Shown here one piece after another: positions 1-9,434 of a stretch of DNA of 16,990 nt. Source of the stretch: Deltaproteobacteria bacterium (GTDB lineage: Bacteria; SAR324; JACQKK01). The notes under the pieces were generated by a model. The model saw nothing but the letters and a program-made list of their open reading frames with translations, searched no databases and was not told the origin of the DNA. The first letter of the stretch is position 1; each line of letters starts with the position of its first letter. The stretch is taken from NCBI GenBank assembly GCA_029879595.1, contig JAOUPZ010000015.1, positions 1-16,990 of the forward strand, given 5' to 3'. Made by a program: the position numbers and the translations under genes.

Positions 1-108
1 TTTATAAACAGGGTCAACCAGTCGCTGGAAAACCCGATTCATCTGCGTCCCCAGGATTCCTGGGGCGAGTATGAAAACGAGGTGATGTCCATCCTGCAGT
101 TTCTCTGA
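1..108 (+). CDS. C-terminal fragment of an unidentified protein
   Basis: An open frame enters from the left edge and stops at TGA 106-108, giving 35 residues that end in MSILQFL. The tail is polar and acidic with no motif I recognise. That it is a genuine coding tail is supported only by the open frame and by its fit against the next gene, which lies convergently 39 bases away. The start and most of the protein are outside the window, so no function can be offered. Confidence 0.5.
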   Translation, partial: FINRVNQSLENPIHLRPQDSWGEYENEVMSILQFL

Positions 109-147
109 CGGCTTCCCCGGTCAGCGCGCCTCTTTTTCCGAACCGGC

Positions 148-879
148 TCAAAGCTCACTCAGGCCATCGTCATATACATCCGGCTCCGGCGCCGCGGCGG
201 GAGCCTGTTCAGGAGACTGGGGCTGGATAGATCTGGGGTGGGCAACCTTAAGGGTTGACCTGGTTGGTGGCGGCTGATTCTCCGGCTCTTCCTCGGCCTC
301 CCCTTCCTCCTGCATTGAGGGCAGCAGTTCCATAATCCTGCCGGCCATGATCATCTTCATCTTTTCCGCGAGATCATTGTCAATCTTCTTGAAGTGGATA
401 CCGCAGTCATAGCGCACCTGCCCCCGGAAACCTGAGGCCATCTTTACCCAGACCACCTTTCCGCTAATGGTGAAAAGCTCCTCCGGCTCGTCATGCTCGC
501 TGCGCCGTGCCACCAGCTTCAGGCTGAGAACCTCTTCCTTTTCCACGGCCTCGCGCAGCCTGACCTGCATGCCGGTTTCCGATAACTCCATGCAGTACCC
601 CGGCCTTTCGTTTTCACTGTGGCTGTCTGTCCACAGAATGCGCAGGTCAACCGCATACCGGGGTGAATTCCGTGTTTCCTTTACTTCAATGTCGGGGATC
701 TCATGAAACACCGAAACAGGCTGTTCCAGTTCGCGGGAGTATTTATACCCGCAGTGTTTTTCGTTAATGGCAATAAGATCATTGTTGCGCCACCCCCTGG
801 ACCCGCCGCCGATGGGCATGTACCTGCCGTCCGGAGCGTAGTTCTTCCGCATGTATTTCTTTTTTGCTGGCGTCGTCAT
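148..879 (-). CDS. PilZ-domain protein (probable c-di-GMP receptor)
   Basis: A 243-residue soluble protein. A PilZ domain lies at about residues 68-180. It has the N-terminal RxxxR motif as R70-N-S-P-R74, the second motif in the variant form E-L-S-E-T-G (98-103, where the usual first residue is D or N), and the closing strands GKVVWVK and DCGIHF. PilZ domains bind cyclic di-GMP and pass the signal on to motility, exopolysaccharide or transcription; the output here is unknown. Residues 1-65 are basic and aromatic and match no domain I know. Residues 190-243 are an acidic, Pro/Gln-rich, probably disordered tail. I chose ATG 879 because AGGG lies five bases upstream and the protein then begins with a polar MTTPAKKK. 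The frame is open to an ATG at 939, which would add 20 residues. It lies downstream of the MFS gene on the same strand, about 200 bases away, so co-transcription is possible but not shown. Confidence 0.85.
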   Translation of the reverse strand: MTTPAKKKYMRKNYAPDGRYMPIGGGSRGWRNNDLIAINEKHCGYKYSRELEQPVSVFHEIPDIEVKETRNSPRYAVDLRILWTDSHSENERPGYCMELSETGMQVRLREAVEKEEVLSLKLVARRSEHDEPEELFTISGKVVWVKMASGFRGQVRYDCGIHFKKIDNDLAEKMKMIMAGRIMELLPSMQEEGEAEEEPENQPPPTRSTLKVAHPRSIQPQSPEQAPAAAPEPDVYDDGLSEL

Positions 880-1082
880 GGAATTCCCTGAGTAGAAATA
901 CGGCTTTGCATTTTCCTGTAACAGAGCATGAAGTCCCATGCACCTGCTTTTGCCAGCCGACCCGGAAGCCGGGAGAGGAACCGCAGCCAGTTCGGACAGG
1001 AGATGATGTTCATGCCATATCTACTTTGATTGCATATCTCCCGGTAAAGGGCAATATGGAATCCGCCCGAATGAGCCCGCCT

Positions 1083-2432
1083 TCAGCTGGTTTTTCCCGC
1101 GCCCAGTGTCAACAGGACCCCGGTGAGAACCGTGGCGCAGGCCAGCATCAGCAGGATGCCGTCATGGCTGCCCGAGGCATCGAAAAGCAACCCGGCCAGC
1201 CAGGGCCCCAGGGAGGCCCCCAGGCCGAACCCGATGTCCAGGGTTCCCATGATCTTGCCCAGATGACGGCCAGGAAAAAGGTCTGCCACCACCGAGGCAT
1301 AAACAGGCGTTATGCCCATGTATCCCACTCCGTACAGGAAGGAAAACCCGGCAAGCAGCATGATGTGGGGATGGAAGAAGGGCTGGTACAAAACAAGCAG
1401 GCCGGCCACCCCGGCAGCCGCCGCCAGCGGAAAACAGCGCCTCCTGCCGATGTGGTCCGAAAGGTGCCCCCAGAATATTCCTCCCAGGCCCCGGCCCAGT
1501 CCGGTAAGACCGAACAGCATGGAGGCCACCAAAAGCGAATATCCCATGTCCACCGACATTCTTGTCTGGTGAACCACCATGGTCATCATGGTGAAGCCGA
1601 TCATGGTCACAGAAAAGAACATCAGCCACCAGGCCGGAGTAGCCAGTGCTCCGCCGAGCGTAAAACCGGTGACGTCCCCCGTTGCCCCGGCCGCACCGCC
1701 GCCCCGGGCCGCCCCTCCGGCGGAAGCCCTGCCGTCGGGTTGCTGTCCGATCGACTCCGGCGAGTCCCGGGTCAGCAGAATGTTCAGGGGAACCAGGATC
1801 ACCAGCACCAGGAAGCCGTAGACCATGAAGGTGCCCCTCCAGCCCAGCCTGATCAAAAGCCATTCGGCCAGCAGCGACATGGCCAGCGCACCCACGCCAT
1901 TGCCGCCCAGGGCAATGGCGCTGGCCAGCCCCCGGCGCCGGATGAACCAGCGGGGAACCAGGGCCATGTGCGTGGGAAAGCCCAACAGGGAGAAAGACAC
2001 CCCCATCAGCACCCCGTACACCAGGTAAAACTGGGTGACGGTACTCACCGTACCGGAAAGAAACAGGGCCGCCGACATCAACAGCAGGGCGCCGGGGAAC
2101 ATGCGCCGGGGACCGAACCTGTCGAAGATGGCCCCGCTGAAGGTAATGCTCAGTGCATACACGGCCATGGCCACCGAAAAGATACCGGCTGTTTCCGCCC
2201 TCTTCCAGCCAGTATCATCCAGCAGCGCCACATAGATGACCCCGAAGGAAAACCGGCTTCCCATCACAAAAAACAGATTGAGGAACATCACCCCGGTCAT
2301 GACCCAGCCGTAGTACACCCCGCGCCGGGCAAACGCCTCCACTATCCCGGCGGGCCGGGCGGGCGGGATGCTTCCCGCAGGGGATTCTGGTGCACCTGAT
2401 GGTGTTTTTCCGGGTTCCATAATGGCCGGCAT
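1083..2432 (-). CDS. MFS transporter of the FYGW type (OFA / monocarboxylate-like)
   Basis: A 449-residue inner-membrane carrier with the layout of the major facilitator superfamily: two blocks of about six hydrophobic segments joined by a Gly/Ala-rich cytoplasmic loop (about 221-262). The first helix begins V-Y-Y-G-W-V (39-44) and continues into a SFGV stretch, typical of the oxalate/formate-antiporter-like and monocarboxylate-like group. Loop 2-3 carries the MFS signature as G-A-I-F-D-R-F-G-P-R-R (100-110), and GWRGTF follows near 197. Relatives carry small carboxylates, but the substrate cannot be read from sequence. It is divergent from sucC; a carboxylate substrate would suit that neighbour, which is inference only. 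The first 30 residues are Pro-rich and dispensable-looking. Neither ATG 2432 nor ATG 2420 has a good ribosome-binding site, so the start is uncertain by a few residues. Confidence 0.88.
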   Translation of the reverse strand: MPAIMEPGKTPSGAPESPAGSIPPARPAGIVEAFARRGVYYGWVMTGVMFLNLFFVMGSRFSFGVIYVALLDDTGWKRAETAGIFSVAMAVYALSITFSGAIFDRFGPRRMFPGALLLMSAALFLSGTVSTVTQFYLVYGVLMGVSFSLLGFPTHMALVPRWFIRRRGLASAIALGGNGVGALAMSLLAEWLLIRLGWRGTFMVYGFLVLVILVPLNILLTRDSPESIGQQPDGRASAGGAARGGGAAGATGDVTGFTLGGALATPAWWLMFFSVTMIGFTMMTMVVHQTRMSVDMGYSLLVASMLFGLTGLGRGLGGIFWGHLSDHIGRRRCFPLAAAAGVAGLLVLYQPFFHPHIMLLAGFSFLYGVGYMGITPVYASVVADLFPGRHLGKIMGTLDIGFGLGASLGPWLAGLLFDASGSHDGILLMLACATVLTGVLLTLGAGKTS

Positions 2433-2686
2433 ATCTGGTTGGCGACAGGCCGGAGTGACCCGGCGGTTTTACCCGGAGCAGGAATATACTCGCCGGGCGT
2501 TTTTCAATATTGCCATCAGCAGTTGTTTTGTTCTATAAAGATAGCCTGATTTTTCAACTCAACGGGAAGGGAACCGGGTTGGGAGCAATTGCGCCGAAAA
2601 TCCGGAGCCTTGAAATGACCGCCCGATGGCTCAGCCGGACCAAGCGGACATGAACAAGCAAACCAACAGGAATAAAAAAGGCATCC
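2433..2686. promoter_or_regulatory. Divergent intergenic region between MFS gene and sucC
   Basis: These 254 bases separate two genes that point away from each other, so they should hold promoters for both. On the + strand TTGCCA (2510-2515) is followed after 18 bases by TATAAA (2534-2539), a fair sigma-70 pair, which would give a leader of about 140 bases for sucC. For the MFS side the minus strand offers only a TATATT near 2483-2488 without a convincing -35. AAGG five bases before ATG 2687 is the likely sucC ribosome-binding site. No protein is supported here. Confidence 0.45.
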
Positions 2687-3859
<1,173 letters not shown>

Positions 3860-3880
3860 GACCGACAGGATATACCCGCG

Positions 3881-3915
3881 CCGGGAAGGGGTTTTCCCCC
3901 CGGCTGGAACTTTTT
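3881..3915 (+). terminator. Intercistronic GC-rich hairpin with T-run between sucC and sucD
   Basis: In the 106-base gap between sucC and sucD, CCGGGAAGGGG (3881-3891) can fold on CCCCCCGG (3896-3903), either with a TTTT loop and an AA bulge or as GGGAA/TTCCC. A T5 run at 3911-3915 follows after seven bases. It could act as a leaky attenuator that sets the ratio of the two subunits, or as an mRNA-stability element. The imperfect stem and the gap before the T-run make strong termination unlikely. Confidence 0.35.
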
Positions 3916-3965
3916 ACGATTTTGAAGACATACAGCAAAAACAACTTCCGAGGAGATTTGGTACT

Positions 3966-4835
3966 ATGTCCGTCCTGGTAGATAAAAACAGCAAGGTGGT
4001 GGTGCAGGGCATCACGGGGGCGCAAGGCGCGCTGCACACCCGGGCCTGTCTGGAATACGGCACCAAGATCGTGGCCGGGGTGACCCCGGGCAAGGGAGGC
4101 CAGTCCTTCGACGGCGTTCCGGTTTACAATCTGGTGTCCGAGGCCGTCCAGGCCAGCGGGGCCAACGTGTCCATGATATTCGTCCCCCCGCCCTTCGCGG
4201 CGGACGCCATCATGGAGGCGGCCGACGCCGACGTTGACCTGATCATCTGCATTACCGAAGGCGTGCCGGTGCTGGACATGGTGCGGGCCGTACGCTATGT
4301 GAAAAACCGCGGAAAGCGCCTCATCGGCCCCAACTGCCCCGGCATCATCACCCCCGGCCAGTGCAAGCTGGGCATCATGCCCGGCTACATCCACAAGCCC
4401 GGAGTGGTGGGAGTGGTATCCCGCTCGGGAACCCTGACCTACGAGGCAGTCTGGCAACTCACCGAGGTCGGGCTGGGACAGACCACCTGCATCGGCATCG
4501 GGGGCGACCCTGTGAACGGCACCAACTTCATAGACTGCCTGGAACTGTTTGAAAAAGACCCGGAGACCAAGGCCATCGTGATGATCGGGGAGATCGGCGG
4601 GACGGCCGAGGAGGATGCGGCCGAATACGCCAAGGCAAACGTCACCAAGCCCATTGTCAGCTTCATCGCCGGGCAGACCGCCCCCCCGGGCCGCCGCATG
4701 GGACACGCCGGAGCCATCATCTCAGGCGGCAAGGGCACGGCCGCGGAAAAGATGGCCGCCCTCAAGGCCGCGGGTATTCATGTGGTAACCACGCCGGACA
4801 CCATCGGCGCCAAGATGGCCGAGGTGCTGGGCTAG
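3966..4835 (+). CDS. sucD: Succinyl-CoA synthetase, alpha subunit
   Basis: SucD binds CoA and carries the histidine that is phosphorylated during the reaction shared with SucC. The protein has 289 residues, equal to the usual length. It shows the N-terminal CoA-binding Rossmann domain with V-Q-G-I-T-G-A-Q-G (13-21), the stretch GPNCPGIITPG (121-131), SRSGTLTYE (152-160), GIGGDPVNGT (177-186) and the phosphohistidine motif G-H247-A-G-A-I-I-S-G-G-K-G-T-A. The start ATG 3966 is supported by a GAGGAG ribosome-binding site about ten bases upstream. It makes an obvious operon with sucC. No defect is visible. Confidence 0.98.
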   Translation: MSVLVDKNSKVVVQGITGAQGALHTRACLEYGTKIVAGVTPGKGGQSFDGVPVYNLVSEAVQASGANVSMIFVPPPFAADAIMEAADADVDLIICITEGVPVLDMVRAVRYVKNRGKRLIGPNCPGIITPGQCKLGIMPGYIHKPGVVGVVSRSGTLTYEAVWQLTEVGLGQTTCIGIGGDPVNGTNFIDCLELFEKDPETKAIVMIGEIGGTAEEDAAEYAKANVTKPIVSFIAGQTAPPGRRMGHAGAIISGGKGTAAEKMAALKAAGIHVVTTPDTIGAKMAEVLG

Positions 4836-4854
4836 GCTCCAGGCGCACCGGGGG

Positions 4855-4913
4855 CCGGGGAAACCCGCTCCCCGGACCTTGCGCCGCCCCCGCCGGGCGG
4901 GATAAGTTTTTTT
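4855..4913 (+). terminator. Probable transcription terminator after sucD
   Basis: CCGGGGA (4855-4861) and TCCCCGG (4869-4875) form a perfect 7-bp stem around a 7-base loop. A second GC-rich inverted sequence, CCCGCC/GGCGGG (4889-4901), follows, then a T7 run at 4907-4913. It sits between the convergent sucD and purM genes, where a terminator is expected. Which of the two hairpins acts with the T-run is not clear. Confidence 0.55.
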
Positions 4914-4923
4914 GGGAAATACT

Positions 4924-6108
4924 TCAGATGGTATAGCCCTCGGCGTCACCGTCGGGGGTCTTGATGGTGAGCCGGTTGGCCTTGCCGCCGGCCAGCTCCA
5001 CCCGCCCGACCCGGTACACGCCGATTCCATATTCGCGCCCCAGATCCTCCAGCAGCGGCTGCAGCTTCTCCTGGCCGATGATCTCCATGCGCATCCCCAT
5101 ATTGAACACCTGGTACATCTCACGCCAGGGCGTGTCTGTTACCTGCCGGATGCGCTCGAAGAGCGCCGGCACCGGTGCGGGGGTTTCCTTGAGATAGTGC
5201 AGCCCGGAGCCGGTGCGCAGACACTTGGTCTGCCCGCCGCCCGTGCAGTGCACCAGGGCGTGCACCAGAGGCCGGGCCTCCTCCAGCAGCTTTTTAATGA
5301 CCGGCGCGTAGGTGCGGGTGGGGGAAAGCAGCGCCTGCCCGATGGTCAGAGGTGTGCCCTCCAGGGAATCGCCCAGCAGGTGGGGGCCGCAGTAGCGCAG
5401 GTTCTCCGGCATACCCGGATCAAAGCTCTCCGGATACTTTCCGGCGTATTCGGCCCTCAGCAGATCATGCCGGGCCGAGGTCAGGCCGTTGCACCCGATG
5501 CCGCTGTTGTACTGCTTCTCATAGACGGCCTGCCCATCGGAGGCCAGCGCGAAAATGACGTCCCCGGCGTTGACGCGCTCGTTGGTCATCACCTCGTCGC
5601 GGCGCACCCGCGCCGATACCGTCGCTCCCACATCCACCGTGCGCACCAGATCCCCCACATCGGCGGTCTCCCCACCGGCCAGGTTCAGCTCCATTCCCCA
5701 GCCGGAAAACAGGTCCGCCAGTTCCTGGTAGCCCTCGATGATCGCCTTGAGCGCCTCGCCGGGAACCAGCCTTGCGTTGCGGCCGATGGTGTTGGATACA
5801 AGGTACGGACCCAGCGCGCCCACGCAGAGCAGGTCATCCACGTTCATCACCAGCGCGTCCTGGGCGATGCCGCCGAATACCGAGGCGTCACCTGTCTCCC
5901 GGTAGTACATGTATGCCAGCACGCTCTTGGTGCCGGCCGTGTCGGCGTGCATGGCCAGGGCGTGCTCTTCGGAGCCTCCCACCACGTCGGGGATCAGCTT
6001 GCAGAATGCGCCGGGATACAGCCCGGGGTGCGTGCCGCCGATGGCGCTGTGAACCTCCGCCTTGCTGGAGGAAACGCCGCGCGCCTTATATCTTTCCGCT
6101 TCTTTCAT
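4924..6108 (-). CDS. purM: Phosphoribosylformylglycinamidine cyclo-ligase, long Bacteroidota-like form
   Basis: This enzyme uses ATP to close formylglycinamidine ribonucleotide into aminoimidazole ribonucleotide, the fifth step of purine synthesis. The protein is 394 residues, longer than the roughly 345 of the E. coli type. Motifs: M-H-A-D-T-A-G-T-K-S (53-62, the counterpart of HDGVGTK), a DALVMNVDDLLCVGA stretch (84-98), GGETADVGDLVRT (145-157), TSARHD, L-S-P-T-R-T-Y-A-P, HCTGGGQTK and MYQVFNMGMRME. These follow the Bacteroides-type PurM as I remember it more closely than the proteobacterial one. I chose ATG 6108 because MKEAERYKARGVSSSK is where that family begins. The frame is open to a GTG at 6174, and neither site has a strong ribosome-binding site. 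It is the last gene of the minus-strand run, 150 bases after the foldase gene. Confidence 0.88.
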   Translation of the reverse strand: MKEAERYKARGVSSSKAEVHSAIGGTHPGLYPGAFCKLIPDVVGGSEEHALAMHADTAGTKSVLAYMYYRETGDASVFGGIAQDALVMNVDDLLCVGALGPYLVSNTIGRNARLVPGEALKAIIEGYQELADLFSGWGMELNLAGGETADVGDLVRTVDVGATVSARVRRDEVMTNERVNAGDVIFALASDGQAVYEKQYNSGIGCNGLTSARHDLLRAEYAGKYPESFDPGMPENLRYCGPHLLGDSLEGTPLTIGQALLSPTRTYAPVIKKLLEEARPLVHALVHCTGGGQTKCLRTGSGLHYLKETPAPVPALFERIRQVTDTPWREMYQVFNMGMRMEIIGQEKLQPLLEDLGREYGIGVYRVGRVELAGGKANRLTIKTPDGDAEGYTI

Positions 6109-6258
6109 TACGCCAACCGGCTTCGGTTTCAGGACGTGACCCGGTTTCCCGGGCGGATAAAAGCGCCGGAACACGAAGGCCGGGGGCGGGCTTTCGACCG
6201 CAGGGCGGGGCGCTTCACATGGAATACCGGACTTAATCCGCCAGGAGCATCCGGGTGA

Positions 6259-8160
6259 TCAGGACCCCTGGCTGAGATATTCGGGCGCCAGGATATCCAC
6301 CGTGATATTTTTCTTGAGCCGGGCGATTTCCTTTTCCAGGACATACCGGCGCAGTTCGTTTTCCAGGCGTTCGCGGATTTCCTTCTTCTCCTGCTCGGCC
6401 TTGTCCTGGTCCTGGTAGAACCGGCGCTTGAAAAGCATGACATGGGCCTGCATCCCCTTGATGCTGAGGCCGACCGGTTTTTCCCCGCTAAGCGTAAAGG
6501 CGATCTTCTTGAACTCGGAGTTGAAACCCACGCCCTCGATATTCCTGTCGGCAGAGGTGAAGGCTACGGTTTTCACCTCCAGGCCCTTGGACTTGGAATA
6601 CCCGGTGAACTCGTTCGCGCCGGTAATGCCGGGGAAGGCCTTGCGGGCTTCCTCCAGGGCCGCCTTGCGCCGCTCATCCATCTGCAGCCTGCTGAGCACC
6701 TCGCCGCGCACCTGCTCCAGGGGCTTCACAAAGGACTCCTTCTTCTCGCGCACCTGGTAAAACACATGCCCCTGGATGGGATTGCGCTGCCATGCGCCAC
6801 CGTCGCCGGTGTTCTTGCGCCTGATCTGGGAGTACAACGGCCTGAGCGAGCCCAGCGCGGAATCAACCTTGGTGCCGTCGAAGGGGCCCAACTTCAGCAC
6901 CTTTTTGCCCAGGCCGGTCGCCACGGCCTCCAGGCCCTCGCTGGCGATCCTGTTGGGCAACTGCTTGAGCTCCCTTTCCATCAGGTTGTCCACCCGGGAA
7001 GACTTGAGGATCTGCTCTATCGGACCCTTGACCTCCTCAAAGGATTTTACCGAGCCCTCCCTGCTGTCCGTGACCTTGATTATGTGAAAGCCGAACTGTG
7101 AGCGTACGATATCGCTGATCTGCCCCTTCTGCATGGAGAACGCCGCCGTTGAGAACTCGGGCACCATGTCCTCCCGCTTGAAGAATCCCAGGTCGCCGCC
7201 TTTGTCCTTGCTCATGTCCTCGGAGTGCTTCTTGGCCAACCCGGCGAAGTCCTCCCCGGCGCGGGCCTTGACCAGGATTTCCTCAAGTTCCTTTTTCTTG
7301 GCGGCCACCTGGTCTTCCGTCAGGTCCTTGGGCAGCTTTTTCAGGATATGGCTGGCCTTGACCTGGGGGGGAGAGGTGAACTCTGTTTCCAGGTTCCTTT
7401 CATAGTGGCGCCGCAGAGCCCTTTCGCTGATGGAGGTAGTATCCTCGAAGTGCTTGCTGTCCAGGATGAAGTATTCGAGCGTGAACTGCTCATCCTGTGT
7501 GAACATCTTGGGGTTCTGGTCGTAGTACTCCTTCAGGGCCTCCTCGCCCGGTGCGGGGACATCCTTGATCTTTGCCGGGTCGAACATGAAATAGTCCACC
7601 TCCACCTTTTCCTTTTCGGTCCGGTAGTGCTGGTCCACCTGCAGGGGGCTGATGATTATGCCCGAGCCGATGATCTTCTGCTGCCGGGAGACCGTCAGGT
7701 CCTCGCGAATCAGTTCCTCGTAGGATTTCGGAGTCAGGTTGTTCTGCAGCAGGATGCTTCTGTAGGTGGGGAAGTCGAACTTCTCGTTTACGAAGAATGT
7801 TGTCTGGGACTGCACGGCGTCGCGCACCTCCCTGTCGTCGATCAATATGCCTTTTTCGGCTGCATCCTGCAGGAACAGTTCCCGGTTGACCATGTTGTCG
7901 AAGACCTGCTGGCGCAGATTCATCTGCCGGGCAATCTGGTCGGCATCCTTGCCGTACTGCTGCTGGATGCGGTCCATTTCTCTTTGGTACCGGCGCAGAA
8001 ATTCATTGACCATGATCTCGGTCTTGCCGACCCTCACCATGACTTCCTTGGGATTGGAAAATGTTCCGATCCCGAAGGAAATAATGAAGGTCACAACGAT
8101 CATTCCCAGCATCACCTTGATAAGCCAGGACTGTGAATGGTTCCGTAATGTGGTTAGCAT
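6259..8160 (-). CDS. PpiD/SurA-like membrane-anchored foldase with parvulin domain
   Basis: The 633-residue protein begins with a short cytoplasmic stretch and one membrane helix (about 13-31), followed by a long periplasmic part, the topology of PpiD. Residues about 35-185 resemble the SurA/PpiD N-terminal chaperone domain (RVGKTEIMVNEF, VNRELFLQDAAEKGI). A parvulin peptidyl-prolyl isomerase domain lies at about 265-365, with V-K-A-S-H-I-L (267-273), GGDLGFFKREDMVPEF (321-336) and FGFHIIKV (356-363). A second chaperone-like half and a coiled, charged C-terminus follow. Such proteins help outer-membrane and secreted proteins fold as they leave the Sec translocon. The length is close to E. coli PpiD (623). 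I use PpiD as a description rather than a firm name, since no Lon or HupB neighbour supports orthology. GAGAG three bases before ATG 8160 is a modest ribosome-binding site. Confidence 0.9.
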   Translation of the reverse strand: MLTTLRNHSQSWLIKVMLGMIVVTFIISFGIGTFSNPKEVMVRVGKTEIMVNEFLRRYQREMDRIQQQYGKDADQIARQMNLRQQVFDNMVNRELFLQDAAEKGILIDDREVRDAVQSQTTFFVNEKFDFPTYRSILLQNNLTPKSYEELIREDLTVSRQQKIIGSGIIISPLQVDQHYRTEKEKVEVDYFMFDPAKIKDVPAPGEEALKEYYDQNPKMFTQDEQFTLEYFILDSKHFEDTTSISERALRRHYERNLETEFTSPPQVKASHILKKLPKDLTEDQVAAKKKELEEILVKARAGEDFAGLAKKHSEDMSKDKGGDLGFFKREDMVPEFSTAAFSMQKGQISDIVRSQFGFHIIKVTDSREGSVKSFEEVKGPIEQILKSSRVDNLMERELKQLPNRIASEGLEAVATGLGKKVLKLGPFDGTKVDSALGSLRPLYSQIRRKNTGDGGAWQRNPIQGHVFYQVREKKESFVKPLEQVRGEVLSRLQMDERRKAALEEARKAFPGITGANEFTGYSKSKGLEVKTVAFTSADRNIEGVGFNSEFKKIAFTLSGEKPVGLSIKGMQAHVMLFKRRFYQDQDKAEQEKKEIRERLENELRRYVLEKEIARLKKNITVDILAPEYLSQGS

Positions 8161-8468
8161 GATCTCTCAATAGCCGCTGTTATGTATTCAGGCCGGGCGC
8201 TGATAGCCGGAATAAGTTTTTTTTTTGCCCTGCCGCCTCCCGGGACTGGTCCCGGTCTGGTCGGGGATCGGTTTTGTTATCCGTGTGAAAACAAGAAACC
8301 CAAAATCAACCGCCCCCTGTAAACACCCCCCGAATTATTCAAACCTGTCATTCAACCGGGAAATATCGACCGTGAAACGGCTATTCTAATCCCTACGCCA
8401 AGGCCCGTCAATTCCTCAGGGGCCCCTTTTACGCATGAAGCCCGGCGGCTGGAAAAACTAAGGCCTGT
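8161..8468. other. 308-base non-coding gap upstream of the foldase gene
   Basis: I see no gene on either strand. It should hold the promoter of the foldase gene (minus strand), but no convincing -35/-10 pair stands out. Notable sequence: a T10 tract (8217-8226, an A-tract on the transcribed side, 57-66 bases before the start codon); a perfect inverted repeat CCGGGAC-TG-GTCCCGG (8240-8255); two copies of TTGAAT on the minus strand near 8340-8360; and a GGGGCCCC palindrome near 8420-8427. There is no clear terminator for the reductase gene at 8469. Confidence 0.5.
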
Positions 8469-9419
8469 TTACCCCCCGGCCCCGGCCTGGAGCCGCCCCC
8501 GGGCCAGGTGTTTCAGGGCCGCGTAAACACACCGGTTGACCGGAGTGGGCACGCCGGTCTTTCCGCCCAGCCGGACCACGGTGCCCTGGAGCGATTCCAG
8601 CTCCAGGGGGCGCCCCCGCTCCAGGTCCTGGAGCATGGACGGCTTGGTGTGCGCTGGGACCTCGTCCAGGTATCCCAGGGCCCGGGGCACCACATCGGGG
8701 GCCAGCCCCACCCCCAGCGCCTCGGCCACAGCGGCGGTCTCCGCGGCGATGGAGCCGAACAGCGCCTTGCGGTCAGGGTCGGCCGCCACATCCCCCAGGG
8801 GCAGCCCGGTGAGGGTGCTGCTGCCCGAGGTCGAGGTAACCAGCACGAACTTGGCCCACTGGTCGGCCACGATGTCGTGGGAAAGCTCGGCGTTTATGCC
8901 GGCCTCGCGCAATGTTTCCCGCAGTTCCTCAAGCCCGGCAAATGAGCTGGTTGTGGGGACGCCGAAGCGCAGGGGGTTCTGGAAGCCGGCCTGGCGCACC
9001 ACCCCGGGACGGGGCACGTTGGCCGGCAGATAGCTCAGGCCGCCCAGCACCCGGGCCGGCCCCAGCAGTCCCTGCAACCGTTCCGTTATGTCCACCCCGT
9101 TCAGCAGGGGCAGCACAAACGTGCCTTCATGCAGCAGCGGCCCTGCCAGGGGGGCCGCGTCCTCCAGCCCATAGGTCTTGGTGGTGAACAGAACAAGGTC
9201 CACCGGGGCTTCGCCCGCCGGGTCGCTGACCGCCCGCAGGGGGTGGATGCTGAAGCTGTCATTGCCGGGGCCGCCGTCACGCTCCACCCGCAGGCCGGAT
9301 TCTCTAAAAGCCCGCAGCATCTCCCCGCGGGCGATGAACAGGACTTCGTGCCCGGCCCGGGCCAGCAGGCCGCCGTAAAATCCTCCCAGAGCCCCGGCCC
9401 CTACAATGGCTATGCGCAT
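8469..9419 (-). CDS. Ketopantoate reductase (PanE/ApbA) family protein
   Basis: A 316-residue cytoplasmic NADPH-dependent reductase. The dinucleotide fold is plain: MRIAIVGAGALGGFYGG (1-17) with G7xG9xxG12, then the LLNG (105-108) and PLRFG (149-153) stretches typical of the family. The catalytic lysine is K190 in D-Q-W-A-K-F, and the C-terminal S-M-L-Q-D-L-E-R-G-R-P-L-E-L-E-S block is intact. Classical PanE reduces 2-dehydropantoate to pantoate in pantothenate synthesis. In that enzyme an Asn normally follows the lysine by four residues; here it is Val, as in paralogous subfamilies of uncertain substrate, so I leave the symbol open. It starts 15 bases after the preceding gene on the same strand, making a two-gene operon likely. 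No other pantothenate gene is in view. Confidence 0.88.
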   Translation of the reverse strand: MRIAIVGAGALGGFYGGLLARAGHEVLFIARGEMLRAFRESGLRVERDGGPGNDSFSIHPLRAVSDPAGEAPVDLVLFTTKTYGLEDAAPLAGPLLHEGTFVLPLLNGVDITERLQGLLGPARVLGGLSYLPANVPRPGVVRQAGFQNPLRFGVPTTSSFAGLEELRETLREAGINAELSHDIVADQWAKFVLVTSTSGSSTLTGLPLGDVAADPDRKALFGSIAAETAAVAEALGVGLAPDVVPRALGYLDEVPAHTKPSMLQDLERGRPLELESLQGTVVRLGGKTGVPTPVNRCVYAALKHLARGRLQAGAGG

Positions 9420-9434
9420 TTATGCCCCCCCGCC

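Noticed and set aside
864..2399. Long + strand open frame opposite the MFS gene
   Set aside because: Its translation is a low-complexity His/Gln/Pro/Gly mix typical of the antisense of a GC-rich membrane-protein gene. The minus-strand frame is a clear MFS carrier.
4912..6258. 448-codon + strand open frame opposite purM
   Set aside because: It is an antisense shadow: no family motif, while purM on the minus strand has all of its motifs.
7225..8136. 303-codon + strand open frame with hydrophobic stretches
   Set aside because: Antisense of the PpiD-like gene; the hydrophobicity is the mirror of its charged helical codons.
8193..8226. Weak hairpin followed by T10, resembling a terminator on the + strand
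   Set aside because: No + strand gene precedes it, and on the minus strand the tract is poly-A upstream of a start codon. The stem is only about four pairs.
8240..8255. Perfect inverted repeat CCGGGAC-TG-GTCCCGG considered as the terminator of the reductase gene
   Set aside because: On the minus strand it is not followed by a T-run (an A-run comes later), and the 2-base loop is too tight; it is kept only as a note on the gap.
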